The notes beneath the pieces were generated by a model. That model did no database searches. It saw only the letters and a list, made by a program, of their open reading frames with translations, and was not told where the DNA came from. A stretch of DNA of 64,000 bases, from contig NC_069097.1 of NCBI RefSeq assembly GCF_947172395.1, forward strand, positions 14,120,142-14,184,141, given 5' to 3'. Every line of letters begins with the position of its first letter. The first letter of the stretch is position 1. Positions 41,271-52,270 of the stretch are shown here, piece after piece. The DNA comes from Bicyclus anynana (taxonomy: Eukaryota; Arthropoda; Insecta; Lepidoptera; Nymphalidae). The position numbers and the translations under genes are program-made.

Positions 41271-42617
41271 TCCATCGCGAAAATACAGGGCTAAGCATGA
41301 TTTAGTATCATTATGACTATGAGTATAAATTAACAACTATCGATACTAATTACAAATACGATTGCCATCAATAACAACCATTTTATAATCTATGCCACAA
41401 TTCCTATACCAGCTACATTAAAGTCATTTCAAAGAACGGACCACCATTCTATCGCTAATGAATTGTAACACTTCAACACCTATCCAAAAAAACATGGCCA
41501 CGGTACATAAATAACTATCTAGTTACAAAAAGTAACCTCAAACTGGCCACTGTCGATCAAAACGACCGTTACTTCCAAACTGCTTTTTAGATGTTCTGTA
41601 ATTCGTTCTGCTTACTTTTATTTCTACGTAAAAAGCTTGTAAAAAGCTCCGCGCTTCCAAATCAAGTATAGCCTGTTCGCATAGAAATATCCAATGAGTT
41701 ACTTTGTCTGTTTGTTTGTTTGTAAGATTTATAATTTTTGACGACCAATTATTGCAGTGGTACCATGCATCCATGCCGTGAGTTCGATTGGCGCGACTGG
41801 AAAAATATTTGTTTGATTGATTGATTTGATTACCAAAAACACATGATACGCTTACATTGATACTAGATGGCTTTATTATAATAATTAATATTTATTTGAG
41901 CAGTTTTTATGGAATTAAATATTTTGTATTCCCCCAGACTTTTTAAGGCCTATATAAGGTGGCCTTATTCATGACTGTGCTCTTCTCTATTTGATGGAAA
42001 CTGTCTTTCAAACTGATAAAACATAGTCATTTCAAATAGAAAAACTGGGCATTTCAAAAATGCTTGTAGACTATACGTATATATTACGAAATAAGAAAAA
42101 ATAAAGTGTGTAAGGAAAGGCAGCAGTACATATTTTTGCACATTTCATCAATATATTATGATAATTATTATATAAAATTTATTATATTTCTAATAATACG
42201 TTGGCTTAGAAGATTACCGTATGCGAACTTAATAGACACATATACTTGACGTAAATATTTTTATGCACAGTGCATAGGCAGTTGGATATTTCTATACAAA
42301 CAGATCGTACGAAGTTGTGACATGTTAAACTTTAATACAACTTAATTTGGCAGTGTCAAGAGACGTGATAAAACATGCTGGCGATGTGTTAACTACTTAA
42401 TGCAGCAATCAACTTTCGACCAATCACATTGCGAGCTGAAATAAATATAAGGCTTTTCATTGGTTGAATTCAACAAGCGCAGCTGTTATCATCGCGTTGG
42501 TGTGGCTTTCGTTTAAGTCGCGAATATCCTTATACCATATCGATTATCGTTTTGGGCAATATTATAAACTATTATTTACAATTGGTTATGGTTTTTGTTT
42601 TGGGGTTTTATGTGGCT
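41271..42617. other. Unassigned spacer
   Basis: AT-rich. A 78-codon minus frame at 41538-41774 is unsupported. A tract near 42415-42560 is less AT-rich and contains no splice-bounded frame. Confidence 0.5.
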
Positions 42618-42730
42618 CCTTATGACGTAACTGCTTCGTAGGTTTAAGCCTATTTGGGTTCGGATCACGAGTTCCTTTTCTGGCCAGGTTGTGAAATATT
42701 TTTTTTCTTTTCTAATAAGAAAATTTTCAA
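42618..42730 (+). mobile_element. SINE D-like head, decayed
   Basis: ACTGCTTCGTAGGTTTAAGC, GGATCACGAGTTCCTTTTC and TTGTGAAATATT resemble the SINE D head and following body. Confidence 0.35.
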
Positions 42731-43014
42731 GCTAGGAACTAGCTGTTGGTTTTACGTCCCTTCGAGAGCATCCTCCTGATCCAGTTCTACCGTCCTGTTC
42801 ATTTTCGTTATCAACCGTTAGTGACTATTACTAACCAAACAGTATCAAGCCTGTCTAGCATTAAAATATCGTGGTTGGTCTTAGCTCCATATTTTGTTTA
42901 TAAGTCCTAGTCCTGTAGTGGGCTGGCAAAATAGACTGATAATTTTGATGTTTACAAGTTATACTACTTGTTTCACGCAAGCGCATTTGTATTATTAATA
43001 GCGTCCGCCTTTAG

Positions 43015-43095
43015 ACCTCCTTGATCCGGCCCTCTTGCAAAATCCTTTGTTAGCGGGTGTCTATTGACTGTGAACTACGTCCCTGCCAAATGTCG
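43015..43095 (-). mobile_element. Helitron-family fragment
   Basis: AAATCCTTTGTTAGCGGGTG and CCCTGCCAAATG match the 9071-9130 part of the long Helitron. Confidence 0.5.
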
Positions 43096-43840
43096 TCTTT
43101 TTTTGTCGGGTGGTTTTTCGAGATTTCATGATAAATGACCTTTCGCATTTTATATTAAGATTAAGAAAATCATCAGTTGTGAAAACATAATCAAAATTAT
43201 TAGATTATTTTTCCATATGATTTAATTTGGAGATGGTCATGGCCTTCAATATTCAATATTCATTTCTTCCTACAACTTTAACACAATACCTACTGTTAGA
43301 AGTTGATATAATAGTCCCTTAGTGAACTTTAGCTGTTCAGTCCGGGATTTTAACCGTGGAGTTATTGGAATGAATGAAGAAGGAATCTCAACTTAATCTT
43401 TGTGTTTGAACCTGTAACTTTTTGTATTGAGTCTCTCAACCATTGAGCTACTGGGGGTTCTTCGAAGTTGTTGGCTTAATCCTTTTATTGGCACGTTACG
43501 ACAGTGGGGCGTTGGCAGCCCGCCAGCGCTCATGATGAATTTATGTGCGTGAACCGATCCTGAGCAATGGAACAGCATGTTAGCTTTCTTACCGCTCAGC
43601 AAAGCAAAAGACTTGCTTTGATTTATATTTTATACATTCACACTATATTCGTAGTAAACCTACTTAAATGAGTTTCTGAACGAAGAGTTATTTTTGTTCT
43701 TTGTTAGAATTAATTAACCAATGATCGTTGCATTCATAAATCGGTTTAAATTTTAGTTGTAGTAAAAATAAAACCTGGTACCACTACCGGTCAAGTCTCA
43801 GCGCTCGAGGTAAACAACCAGGGCCTGATGAATTAATCCT
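43096..43840. other. Unassigned; one tRNA-like head
   Basis: The minus strand at 43397-43457 reads CAGTAGCTCAATGGTTGAG and CAGGTTCAAACAC, a decayed SINE head. The 69-codon minus frame at 43393-43602 covers it and is not supported. Confidence 0.45.
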
Positions 43841-44127
43841 GGGTTCGATCCCCGGCTGGACCGATTGAGGTTTTCTTAATTGGTCCAGGTCTGGCTGGTG
43901 GGAGGCTTAGGCCGTGGCTAGTTACCTACCGACAAAGACGTACCGCCAAGCGATTTAGCGTTCCGCTACGATGTCGTGTAGAAACCCGTGTGTCGTGTAG
44001 ATTTTTCATCCTCCTCCTAACAAGTTAGCCCGTTTCCATCTTAGATTGCATCATCACTTACCATCAGGTGAGATTGTAGTCAAGGGCTAACTTGTAAAGA
44101 ATAAAAATAAAAAAAATAAAATAAAAA
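43841..44127 (+). mobile_element. SINE A, 5'-truncated, A-rich tail
   Basis: It begins CTGGGTTCGATCCCCGG, has the full body, and ends in AATAAAAATAAAAAAAATAA, directly against the R1 fragment. Confidence 0.88.
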
Positions 44128-45061
44128 CCCTCGAGAGCGCGGCCCTGGTCCGGAGATGGAAAGAAGACCTCGTGTCCCCGGTGACTCGCGTCTGGACGGT
44201 GGACGGTCTCCGACCCCACCTTGAGCGGTGGTTGAAACGCCATGGCGCACTGTCGTACCGTCTCGTGCAAGTACTTACAGGACACGGCTGTTTCGGTCAT
44301 TACTTGCACAAGATCGCTAGGAGGGAGATCTGGCCGGTCTGCCACGAATGTGGTGCGCCAGAAGACACGGCGCATCCGCAAGACACTCTTGCGGACTGTG
44401 TGTCATGGGCACTGCAAAGGCACTCACTTGTGTCTTTTCTTCAGGGAGCGAGCGAGCGTTGTCAAGTACTAGACAACGAAGAAGGGTGGTCTCACGTTGC
44501 CTCATTTTGTGAGACCATCATCGGCTTAAAGGAGGCAGCGGAGCAGCAGAGAGAGCGGGCACCTAATGACCCGCTACGCAGAAGAAGAACGGGTGGTAGA
44601 AGGCGTCGTTATGCGCATCTTCTGCCACCCTTGTAGACTTGTGTCTTTTCTTCAGGGAGCGAGCGAGCGTTGTCAAGTACTAGACAACGAAGAAGGGTGG
44701 TCTCACGTTGCCTCCTTTTGTGAGACCATCATCGGCTTAAAGGAGACAGCGGAGCAGCAGAGAGAGCGGGCGCCTGATGCTGACCCGCTACGCAGAAGAA
44801 CGGGTGGTAGAAGGCGTCGTTATGCGCATCTTCTCCCACCCTTGTAGACATCAGTGAGTAGAACGACGAGCGCGTCGGGATGTCAAAGTGCCTGCATCTC
44901 GCTATCCTTTTACATCCCAATAGGACGCAGGTGGCCACGCTGGGTTTTAGTGGGTATTCTGGTGATCAGCGAGTCACATACCCGGCCGCAGACTTCACAA
45001 CTCTGACTGTGGAGTCTCCGGGCGGGATGCGTAAACGCATTTCCCAGCGACAAACAAAAAC
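44128..45061 (+). pseudogene. R1-clade LINE 3' end, tandemly duplicated
   Basis: The frame at about 44150-44636 encodes SPVTRVWTVDGLRPHLERW, VLTGHGCFGHYLHKIAR, and the C-terminal knuckle CHECGAPEDTAHPQDTLADC. This is the CCHC domain that follows the reverse transcriptase in R1 relatives. Relative to the usual C-x2-C-x7-8-H-x4-C spacing, the H-to-C gap is longer here. Then VSFLQGASERCQVLDNEE and a basic RRRRTGGRRRRYAHLL tail. A 211-bp segment (44427-44637) is repeated at 44638-44848, adding a second stop-terminated tail. The 3' UTR includes GGGTTTTAGTGGGTATTC and CGTAAACGCATTTCCC. It is 5'-truncated, with no RT core. Confidence 0.82.
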
Positions 45062-45163
45062 GTAGGTAAGGTTACAATCAAACTAAAATTATGACTTACA
45101 GTGTGCTTCTGTGGTTTTGTAACTTTTTGTTCCTTCTGGTAATAATATAGTTAGTAGTAATTA

Positions 45164-45466
45164 TGTGATAGCCCAGTGGATATGACCTCTGCCTCCGATT
45201 CCGGAGGGTGTGGGTTCGAATCCGGTCAGGGGCATGCACCTCCAACTTTTCAGTTGTGTGCATTTTAAGAAATTAAATATCACGTGTCTCAAACGGTGAA
45301 GGAAAACATCGTGAGGAAACCTGCATACCAGAGAATTATCTTAATTCTCTGCGTGTGTGATGTCTGCCAATCCGCATTGGACCAGCATGGTGGACCATTG
45401 GCCTAACCCCTCTCATTCTGAGAGGCGACTCGAGCTCAGCAGTGAGCCGAATATGGGTTGATGACG
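45164..45466 (+). mobile_element. SINE B, full length
   Basis: Head GTGATAGCCCAGTGGATATG, B-box GGTTCGAATCC, intact body and GAGCCGAATATGGGTTGATG tail. One of the cleanest copies. Confidence 0.92.
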
Positions 45467-46150
45467 ATAGTTAGTAGTTAGTAGGCTGTAGTGTGATTAC
45501 CTACTTTCTGAGGTACTGTTTCATGATTTTGACGTTTCATATTAGTAAAAGTGGAAAAAAATCGTAATCAAAGTATAGACAGATCTAAGATAATGCTCTT
45601 TTATGTTGTACAAAGTTTCGTCTCGCAGTCCGCGGGTTGGCATCGCGCCATCTTGCGTGACGAATTTATATGTGCGAACGAGTTTCAGCCACTGAAACTG
45701 TTCGTAGCTTTCTTTGCGGTGAAATATTAAACGTTATTCATCACTTAAAGGTGCTTTTTTATTATGAATATAATAAATTTTAGCAGACTCAAAAGTGATT
45801 AAAAAAATAAGAAAACTAATGTCGAACAAAGGTTATGATTCACAACATTTGTCAGGACAACTTAATAAACAAATCAAACTGTAACCAAAATAAGACCCTA
45901 GAATGGCAGAGAATGACCTTGAGTGAAGTCACGCACTTGTGAACGTTGTGTGTAGGGTTAAAGGATCCTTTGACTGTTAACAAACACTCCCCTTTTCCAC
46001 TCAAGTCACTCTCTGCGCCTATCCCAAGTAACCCATAAAGAATTACACAACAACAGATGTGGACGGCTCGAACGCACACTAAAGCCGTCCGTACCGCAAG
46101 TCGTTGCAACGCGGCGAAAACAATATTATGTATAGGAATGTCCCACCAGT
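45467..46150. other. Unassigned; part shared with ~51.8 kb
   Basis: Near 45950-46000, TAGGGTTAAAGGATCCTTTG and AACACTCCCCTT resemble 51790-51835. It is probably an old repeat. The 85-codon minus frame 45852-46109 is unsupported. A short palindrome AGTTTCAGCCACTGAAACT lies near 45682-45700. Confidence 0.4.
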
Positions 46151-46349
46151 GGCCTAATTCACTATTTTGGTCTTTATTATCAACTTATTGAAGTGGACAA
46201 CAAAGTGTCATCTACATACTATATGATATACACTGTAAGTACCGGATGACATTTGTAATTTGTATCATGGTATGTGGATGACATTTTGTCAATTGATTTG
46301 TTTTTAATTTTGATGGGTTGATAATAAAAACCATAATAGGAAATAGGCC
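46151..46349. mobile_element. MITE, TAATTCACTATTTTGG family, longest copy
   Basis: GGCCTAATTCACTATTTTGG at one end is inverted imperfectly as CCATAATAGGAAATAGGCC at the other. CCACCAG/CTGGTGG just outside extends the symmetry. Confidence 0.7.
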
Positions 46350-46640
46350 AGCTGGTGGCTAATTGTGTAAGTTGATCGGATCCATTTGAAATCATAATGA
46401 AAATACGTCAAATCTCTAGGAAAACTGTCAGTGTTACGATTATAATGGGATCAGGAATGCATTTGCTGTTAAACGGATCCCATGAAGGAACGCAATTTTT
46501 AAGATTTTATTAATAATAATAATAATAAAGCCTTTTATTTCCTATAAACCTTAACCTAATTACAAAATATTATATATTTTCTTAATTCTATGTTAGTAAT
46601 ATTAAAGTAAATTAGTTTGTTTCATTTTTATTTGTATTAT
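46350..46640. other. Unassigned
   Basis: (ATA)n-like run at 46510-46526. No gene is seen. Confidence 0.5.
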
Positions 46641-46890
46641 AGAAATCCCTTTGTAGGGTATAGGCCTCCTCCAATTTCTTCCATTTCTCTCTTTCCCGCG
46701 CTATTGTCATCCAGCTTTTCCCGGCTATCGCAATAATATCGTCCGCCCACCGCTTCTGTGGTCTGCCCACGTTTCTTTTTCCTTGTGGCCCAATCCATTT
46801 TGTGGTCTTAATAGTCCAACGTTGGTCTGAGCACCTCGCTACATGGCCGGCCCAGCTCCATTTTAGTTTCAGAGCTTGATGATGTGTTAA
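46640..46890 (-). pseudogene. RTE-like LINE C-terminus, second family
   Basis: The minus frame encodes KLKWSWAGHVARCSDQRW, GPQGKRNVGRPQKRWADDI and EREKWKKLEEAYTLQRDF. The W-GH-R...GRP..RW.DD layout matches the RTE C-terminal module seen in other copies, but the sequence belongs to a different lineage. Confidence 0.75.
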
Positions 46891-47325
46891 GATTTTATTA
46901 AACGACAATAATTATTAGTTCTTGACCACAGAGTTAAACAAGATATAAGATACGTATAGTATCGAACGAGCTGCTGTGTCCTTCTAAGTAAAAAATATTA
47001 TTATTGTCTGTACTGACAGATTACGTAAAAACCAATCCAAGAAAGCAGAGTTGATTTTGTTTACGTATGTTTATGTGATTTTATTCCCTCATTTTTTTTA
47101 TAAAACTACCTATTTACTATCGAGGACATCTTGTTACCATTTACAGTTATTATTGTTTTATCTACGTCATGGTAGTTTACGAATTTGCTACTATGTGAAC
47201 CTTCACATACCTATCTTTATTACTACATACCTTTGTCACAGTAGATATAATAAGTTTTACTGTGCCTTTATTACTTCCTAGAATGTTATTTGCTTATAGG
47301 GGAACGATGGAGGACGAAGAAACAC
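46891..47325. other. AT-rich spacer
   Basis: A 76-codon frame at 47051-47281 is hydrophobic by T-richness only. Confidence 0.5.
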
Positions 47326-47626
47326 TTTTTTTAATTCTTTACAAGTTAGCCCTTGACTACAATCTCACCTGGTGGTATGTGATGATGCAATCGAAGATGA
47401 AGCTAACTTGTTAGGAGGATGATGAAAATTCACGCCCCTTTCGGTTTCTACACAACATCGTATCGGAACGCTAAATCGCTTGGTGGTATGTCTGTCGGAA
47501 GTGTGGTAACTAGCCACAGCCGAATCCTCCTACCAGCCAGACCTGGACCAATTGAGAAAACCTTAATCGGGCCAGCCGGGGATCGAACCCAGGATCACCG
47601 TCTTGTAAATCCGCGCATACACACGC
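47326..47626 (-). mobile_element. SINE A, near full length
   Basis: Tail complement TTTAATTCTTTACAAG, body, and head to GTAAATCCGCGCATAC. The extreme 5' end is rearranged. Confidence 0.88.
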
Positions 47627-48480
47627 GATCTGTGTTTCCTGCTATTCTTCTAGAGCATGCTCAGGAGGCTGGAGTGACTTCAGCTGGGACAAGCACCAGA
47701 AGGTACAAAAAACAGCCCATAATATAGCCGAGTGCGGCAAAGTTCCTGGAACAAAAAATTGTTGAGGAACTCATCAATTTTGTGATAACCCTTATCCGTT
47801 AGTATTTGTATAGCCTTCCCTTAAATTGCACATTATTACAATTTTTAATTACTTACGAAGAAGAAGAAGAAGAATGCATCAGCACAAAATATGATGAGCA
47901 CAAGGGTCATTTACAAACAATTGTACAAGAATAACTGACAATATTTCACCTTGTCTGTGCCGAAGTCTCAGCGGAACGCCTTTAAAACAGCTAAAACACT
48001 TATAAGGGCAATAAATTATAATTCTATGTGTATACGAAGGTGCGTTTAAACTCGTATATTTAGACGGAGAAACATAAATATTGCACGTGCTAATAAACGC
48101 TTAGAATAGACAGTAGTTTTAATACACAGGCTCCCGCGCGTTGAGACTAGATTAAAAAAACTTAGTTTTCTTGCTTGCGCGGTTCTTTTAACTATTGATT
48201 GATTTTAAACAAGGTTTTATTCATCCAGTATCTGTGCCTTGAATAAATAAATAAATTTATTAAACATATAAAAATATAATTACCCATATCTTTAACTTGA
48301 CAGTATTCCAAGTTCTTACTAATAGTCCATTGAATCGAAAAAGTGAAAGTGAATCGAGTGAGAATCGAATTCACTCGATTTAAATCAGTCTCAGCGTTTT
48401 TCACGTATTATTATTAGTTCTCAAACAGAACCCTATACAGCCCGAAAATTCTATTTCGGTTTTAAGGTTTTAAAGGTAGT
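47627..48480. other. Old LINE scraps and spacer
   Basis: GTTGAGGAACTCATCAATTT at ~47761 resembles the C-terminal coding end of the LINE at 58490-58790 (minus). The rest is AT-rich. Confidence 0.4.
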
Positions 48481-48640
48481 TCTTATATTTCAAGTTGGCT
48501 TTACAAGAACTATTGAAACGTCAAGGATGGCTATTTCTAAAGACTACCACCTTTTCGGAAGGCAGGTTCTGATAAGTAGAGCCGACAATAAACTCAACTG
48601 TTGCTCTTTTAATAAACTATACAATATTAGCAATTTTTTA
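48480..48640 (-). mobile_element. LINE 3' UTR fragment
   Basis: GACTACCACCTTTTCGGAAGG, CAGGTTCTGATAAG and AACTCAACTGTTGCTCTTTT match 58355-58440. Confidence 0.6.
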
Positions 48641-49121
48641 CTGCTGATTTATTAGTATTCAGCTTTTGTAAAAAAAACATTTTTAAATCAATAATTACTC
48701 GCTTAGCTTTAGCTTTTGTGATAATTACTACTAATTCTTATTAATATGTTCATAATATCTAGAAAAACTGGATAGCTAAAAAGGCTTAATAAATATTATG
48801 TCTAGTTAGTCATTGATTAGATAAACATATCTGACTAGTCAGATGTTCCCAAACTGTTTACTGTTTTGTATTTTTAATGATGATCATTTTGATGATTTTA
48901 ATGGCGATGTAAATATTTACTGATTTTCCAACATTGTTGACACCCTGAATTACCTTTTATTGCAATACGTATATGTTCACAAAAATCAAAAATTAGAAAA
49001 CTCTTGATTCTCAGAAATATCTTAAACTGTTTAAAAATTCAAATTTAATGTCAAAAATTCTTCCTATCTAGAAAAACGCCGATATATTTGGTTTGGCTTA
49101 TCAAATTCAGTTTATATAACG
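48641..49121. other. AT-rich spacer
   Basis: Nothing recognised. Confidence 0.5.
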
Positions 49122-49208
49122 CAACCGATGCCCCGCAGTTTCATTCGCGTAGTGTCTGCTCCCGAGAGAACACGGGGATAAAACACAGCCTATGGCTCTC
49201 ACTGATTA
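49122..49208 (-). mobile_element. Helitron fragment
   Basis: GATGCCCCGCAGTTTCATTCG, GAACACGGGGATAAAAC and AGCCTATGGCTCTC. Confidence 0.55.
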
Positions 49209-49222
49209 CTTATCTCTTACAT

Positions 49223-49436
49223 TTGGCTGGTGGGAGGCTTCGGCCGTTGCTAGTTAGCTAGTACCACCCTAACGGCAAAGACCCAAGTGATTTAGCGTTC
49301 CAAGACGATGCCGTGTAGAAACCGAAAGGGGTGTGGATTTTCATCCTCCTCCTAACTAGTTAGCCCGCTTCCATCTTAGATTACATAATCACTAACACAT
49401 CAAGTGAGATTGTATTCAAGGGCTAACTAAAAAAAA
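49223..49436 (+). mobile_element. SINE A, head lost
   Basis: GGCTGGTGGGAGGCTTCGGCC through GGGCTAACTAAAAAAAA. Confidence 0.85.
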
Positions 49437-49830
49437 CTATTTTTTGCTAGTAGCTTTCAAGAGAATTTTCAAAATCGTTTCAGGACCAAATATTACCCCT
49501 ACAATACCACAAACTTTACCTGATTCCTTTGGGAACGACTGTAAATAGATTGTCAGAACACACTTTCAAAAATTATTTAGAAAACTTTATTTGAACTTTA
49601 ACACTAATAACCATTAGTTGATTTATAAAAAAGAATTAAACCAATATTCAAATATGATTCAAATGTTACAATTATTGCGCAAAGTCACTGGTTTTAATAA
49701 TGCAAAGTAAAAAATAATATGAGTCCGGATCATTGATATACGTTCTCTAAGACATCAAGTGTATACTTTTTTATAACTATGACGAACACGGATTTTTATT
49801 TGGTTGGTTGGTATCAACCGCTTGTTTAGT
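49437..49830. other. AT-rich spacer
   Basis: Nothing recognised. Confidence 0.5.
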
Positions 49831-49832
49831 AG

Positions 49833-49867
<35 letters not shown>

Positions 49868-49972
49868 TATCAGCCGAAGGACGACTACTGCTGAACATAG
49901 GCCTCTTGTATAAACTTCCAAACATCACGGTCTCGAGCCGCCAGCATCCTCCCTGCAACCCGCTTGTTGTCC
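49831..49972 (-). mobile_element. RTE-type LINE 3' end with expanded (ATC)n tail
   Basis: (ATC)11-12 at 49833-49868 is followed by CAGCCGAAGGACGACTACTG to GCAACCCGCTTGTTGTCC. Only the last ~45 codons survive. Confidence 0.8.
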
Positions 49973-50166
49973 ATGAGATTTGTAAAAGAACGTAGTACAT
50001 GGCATAACGAATCGCAAAAAAGAACGAGAAGTTCAAAGAGTCGATGATATCCCTAAGTGCTAGGATGACCAACCTGCTTCGAACTGCGTAGATCGACCGA
50101 CGATCAGACGACGACACAAAACATATCGCAAGGAAGCCTCGAACTTCGCAGGGCCGTACCAACTAA

Positions 50167-50571
50167 TCCTACTAATATTATAAACGCGAAAGTTTGTATG
50201 GATGTTTGGATTTATGTTTGGATGTTTGGATGTTTGGATGTTTGTTACTCTTTAACGCCGCTAATACTGAAGCGATTTGGCTAAAATTTGGAATGGAAAT
50301 GGATTTAACTCTGGATTAACACATAGGTTACTTTTAATCCCGAAAAAATCCATGGTTTCCCGAGAGTGATACCTGATGATTTTAATGATATGAATGTTTG
50401 TTACTCTTTCACGCCTCGACTACTAAACCGAATTAGCTGAATTTTGGTATTGAGATATATTATAACATGGATTAACACATAGGCTACTTTTTATCCCGGA
50501 AAAATCCATGGTTCTCGAGGGATTAGTGAAAAACTAAATTCCACGCGGACGAAGTCTCGGGCGTCCGCTAG
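50167..50571 (+). mobile_element. Helitron with TTTGGATG microsatellite
   Basis: TC at 50167, TACTAATATTATAAACGCG, then GGATGTTT repeats (50195-50243), two copies of a Helitron body segment, and the end CGGACGAAGTCTCGGGCGTC and CTAG. A flanks the 5' end and T the 3' end. Confidence 0.8.
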
Positions 50572-50901
50572 TTATTCATGATCCGAAGCTTAATAAACTA
50601 ACTAATTATAGTAACAAACTTAAAATAACGTAGTGCTTAAAGACTTCCAAACACTACGCTCTTAAACAAACCGTGTCCAGGCTTGTAGCAATTGGTGATG
50701 TCGTTAATGTCACAGGTCCAACTAGTGTGGGGTCGGACTATCTTAAGTTTATTATATCAATGAACAAAATAGTTCTACGGATCTCTAAACGACAATGCGC
50801 GTGCGCACGAATGGCAAATTATTCGCGTGCGATGCGCTTCTGGCGCTCCGTGTCCGTATACAATATACATACTATACAGTCATACAAATAATCAAACAAA
50901 A
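50572..50901. other. Unassigned
   Basis: A 72-codon frame at 50673-50891 is unsupported. Confidence 0.4.
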
Positions 50902-50913
50902 ACAATTGATGCT

Positions 50914-51186
50914 TATATAATGATCTATTTATTTTGCTATCATCCGCGAAAATTCGGCGAACCCATGCGACAACGACAACTCTACAACGTGCAATTGCAC
51001 GTTGTAGAGTCAACATCTCCTGGGGATGCTCCGGTTTCGGGGTGAAACGTACGTAGAGAGTATTTTGTCGGACCTGGGTGACGTTGTCGCATGGGTTCGC
51101 CGAATTTTCGCGGATGATAGCAAAATAAATAAATCATTATATAATCATGATGAACTTCCGCAAAGTAACGCCTGCTTCTATCCAAT
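50914..51186. mobile_element. Foldback element, 12-bp target duplication, central palindrome
   Basis: Inverted arms (ATTTATTTTGCTATCATCCG at ~50928, inverse at ~51106-51125) surround an exact 32-bp palindrome at 50979-51010. ACAATTGATGCT occurs directly outside both ends (50902-50913 and 51187-51198). It is a relative of 7214-7462. Confidence 0.75.
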
Positions 51187-51400
51187 ACAATTGATGCTCT
51201 TCAACAAGCACAAAAATTAAAGTGGAAATGGGCCGGACATGTTGTTCGCCTGAAAAACAACAGATGGACAAAATCGCGTCGTACAGGTAGACCCTACACA
51301 CGCTGGGAAGATGACATCAAAAAGTTAGCTGGACAGCAATGGAAACAAATGCCCAAGATATAGAGAAATGGCAATCCTTGGAAGAGGCCTTCACTTGAGT
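51187..51400 (+). pseudogene. RTE-like LINE C-terminus, third family
   Basis: DALQQAQKLKWKWAGHVV, NNRWTKSRRTGRPYTRWEDD and IKKLAGQQWKQ are encoded in one frame. A frameshift then leads to DIEKWQSLEEAFT and a stop. The foldback element is inserted at its 5' end. Confidence 0.7.
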
Positions 51401-51659
51401 GGGGTTCCTAACAGTATAAATATGATTATAAACCAAAAATGGTACATTGAAATAATTTTCGTTTTTATTAAAAGTTAGCTTCAAGTTGCTTGGTGAACTT
51501 TGCGGCAATATAATGTTCTAATATTCTTATAAGTGTGTGAGGAGCCTTCCAAAAAGCGTGCCCCGTAACAGTACCTCTCGCTTGACATAATCGCTACTTA
51601 ATGACCGGGCTTACCAGACGCGAAAAAACGACCGCTAATGCCACTTGACTCATGTTTAG

Positions 51660-51867
51660 GATACACCAAGAGTCCACCGTAATTATGAGACGAATATCTT
51701 AGCATTCCATGGATTCACCGTGCAGGTGCCGGGTCCATCGCGTGGTAGAGAGAAAAACACTAAGCAAAGTCCAGGACTTGTGACTACTGGATGTAGGGTT
51801 AAGGAATTCCTTGACGATCGAACACTCCCCTTCTCTGCTCGTAGTCTATAGATAATAAATAAATACG
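51660..51867. repeat. Unassigned old repeat
   Basis: GGTTAAGGAATTCCTTGACG and ACACTCCCCTTCTCTGC are similar to 45950-46000. The frames over it (112 and 120 codons, minus) combine unrelated pieces. Confidence 0.4.
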
Positions 51868-52086
51868 TATTAATGAGGAGATCCGCAGAAGAACCAAAGT
51901 CACTGACGTAGCCCAGCGAGTCCCGAAGCTGAAATGGCAACGGGCAGGCCACATATCTCGAACAGCCGTTGGACGTTGGGGTCCCAAGGTGCTGGAATGG
52001 CGACCCCGCACTGCAACCCACTTGATGCCCTCAGTCCACATAGTGGGGCTCGACCAGTGCTGGTCGAGCCCCACTATGTGGACTGA
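51868..52086 (+). mobile_element. RTE-type LINE fragment with fold-back end
   Basis: Sense coding at 51868-52010 (EIRRRTKVTDVAQRVPKLKW, GRWGPKVLEWRPRT). It then turns antisense (52011-52059) and back to sense (52060-52086), making a 56-bp hairpin at 52031-52086. Confidence 0.75.
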
Positions 52087-52270
52087 CAAAGACGTACCGC
52101 CAAGCGATTTAGCGTTCCGGTACGATGCCGTGTAGAAACCGAAAGGGGTATGGATTTTCATCCTCCTCCTAACAAGTTAGCCCGCTTCCATCTTAGACTG
52201 CATCATCACTTACCATCAGGTGAGATTGTAGTCAAGGGCTAACTTGTAAAGAACATAAAAAACAAAAAAA
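52087..52270 (+). mobile_element. SINE A 3' half
   Basis: AAGACGTACCGCCAAGCG to AACTTGTAAAGAAC and an A-rich tail. It joins the RTE hairpin directly. Confidence 0.85.

Noticed and set aside
51683..52161. Two overlapping minus frames of 112 and 120 codons
   Set aside because: They combine antisense RTE, a snap-back hairpin, SINE A and an old repeat. No single protein is implied.
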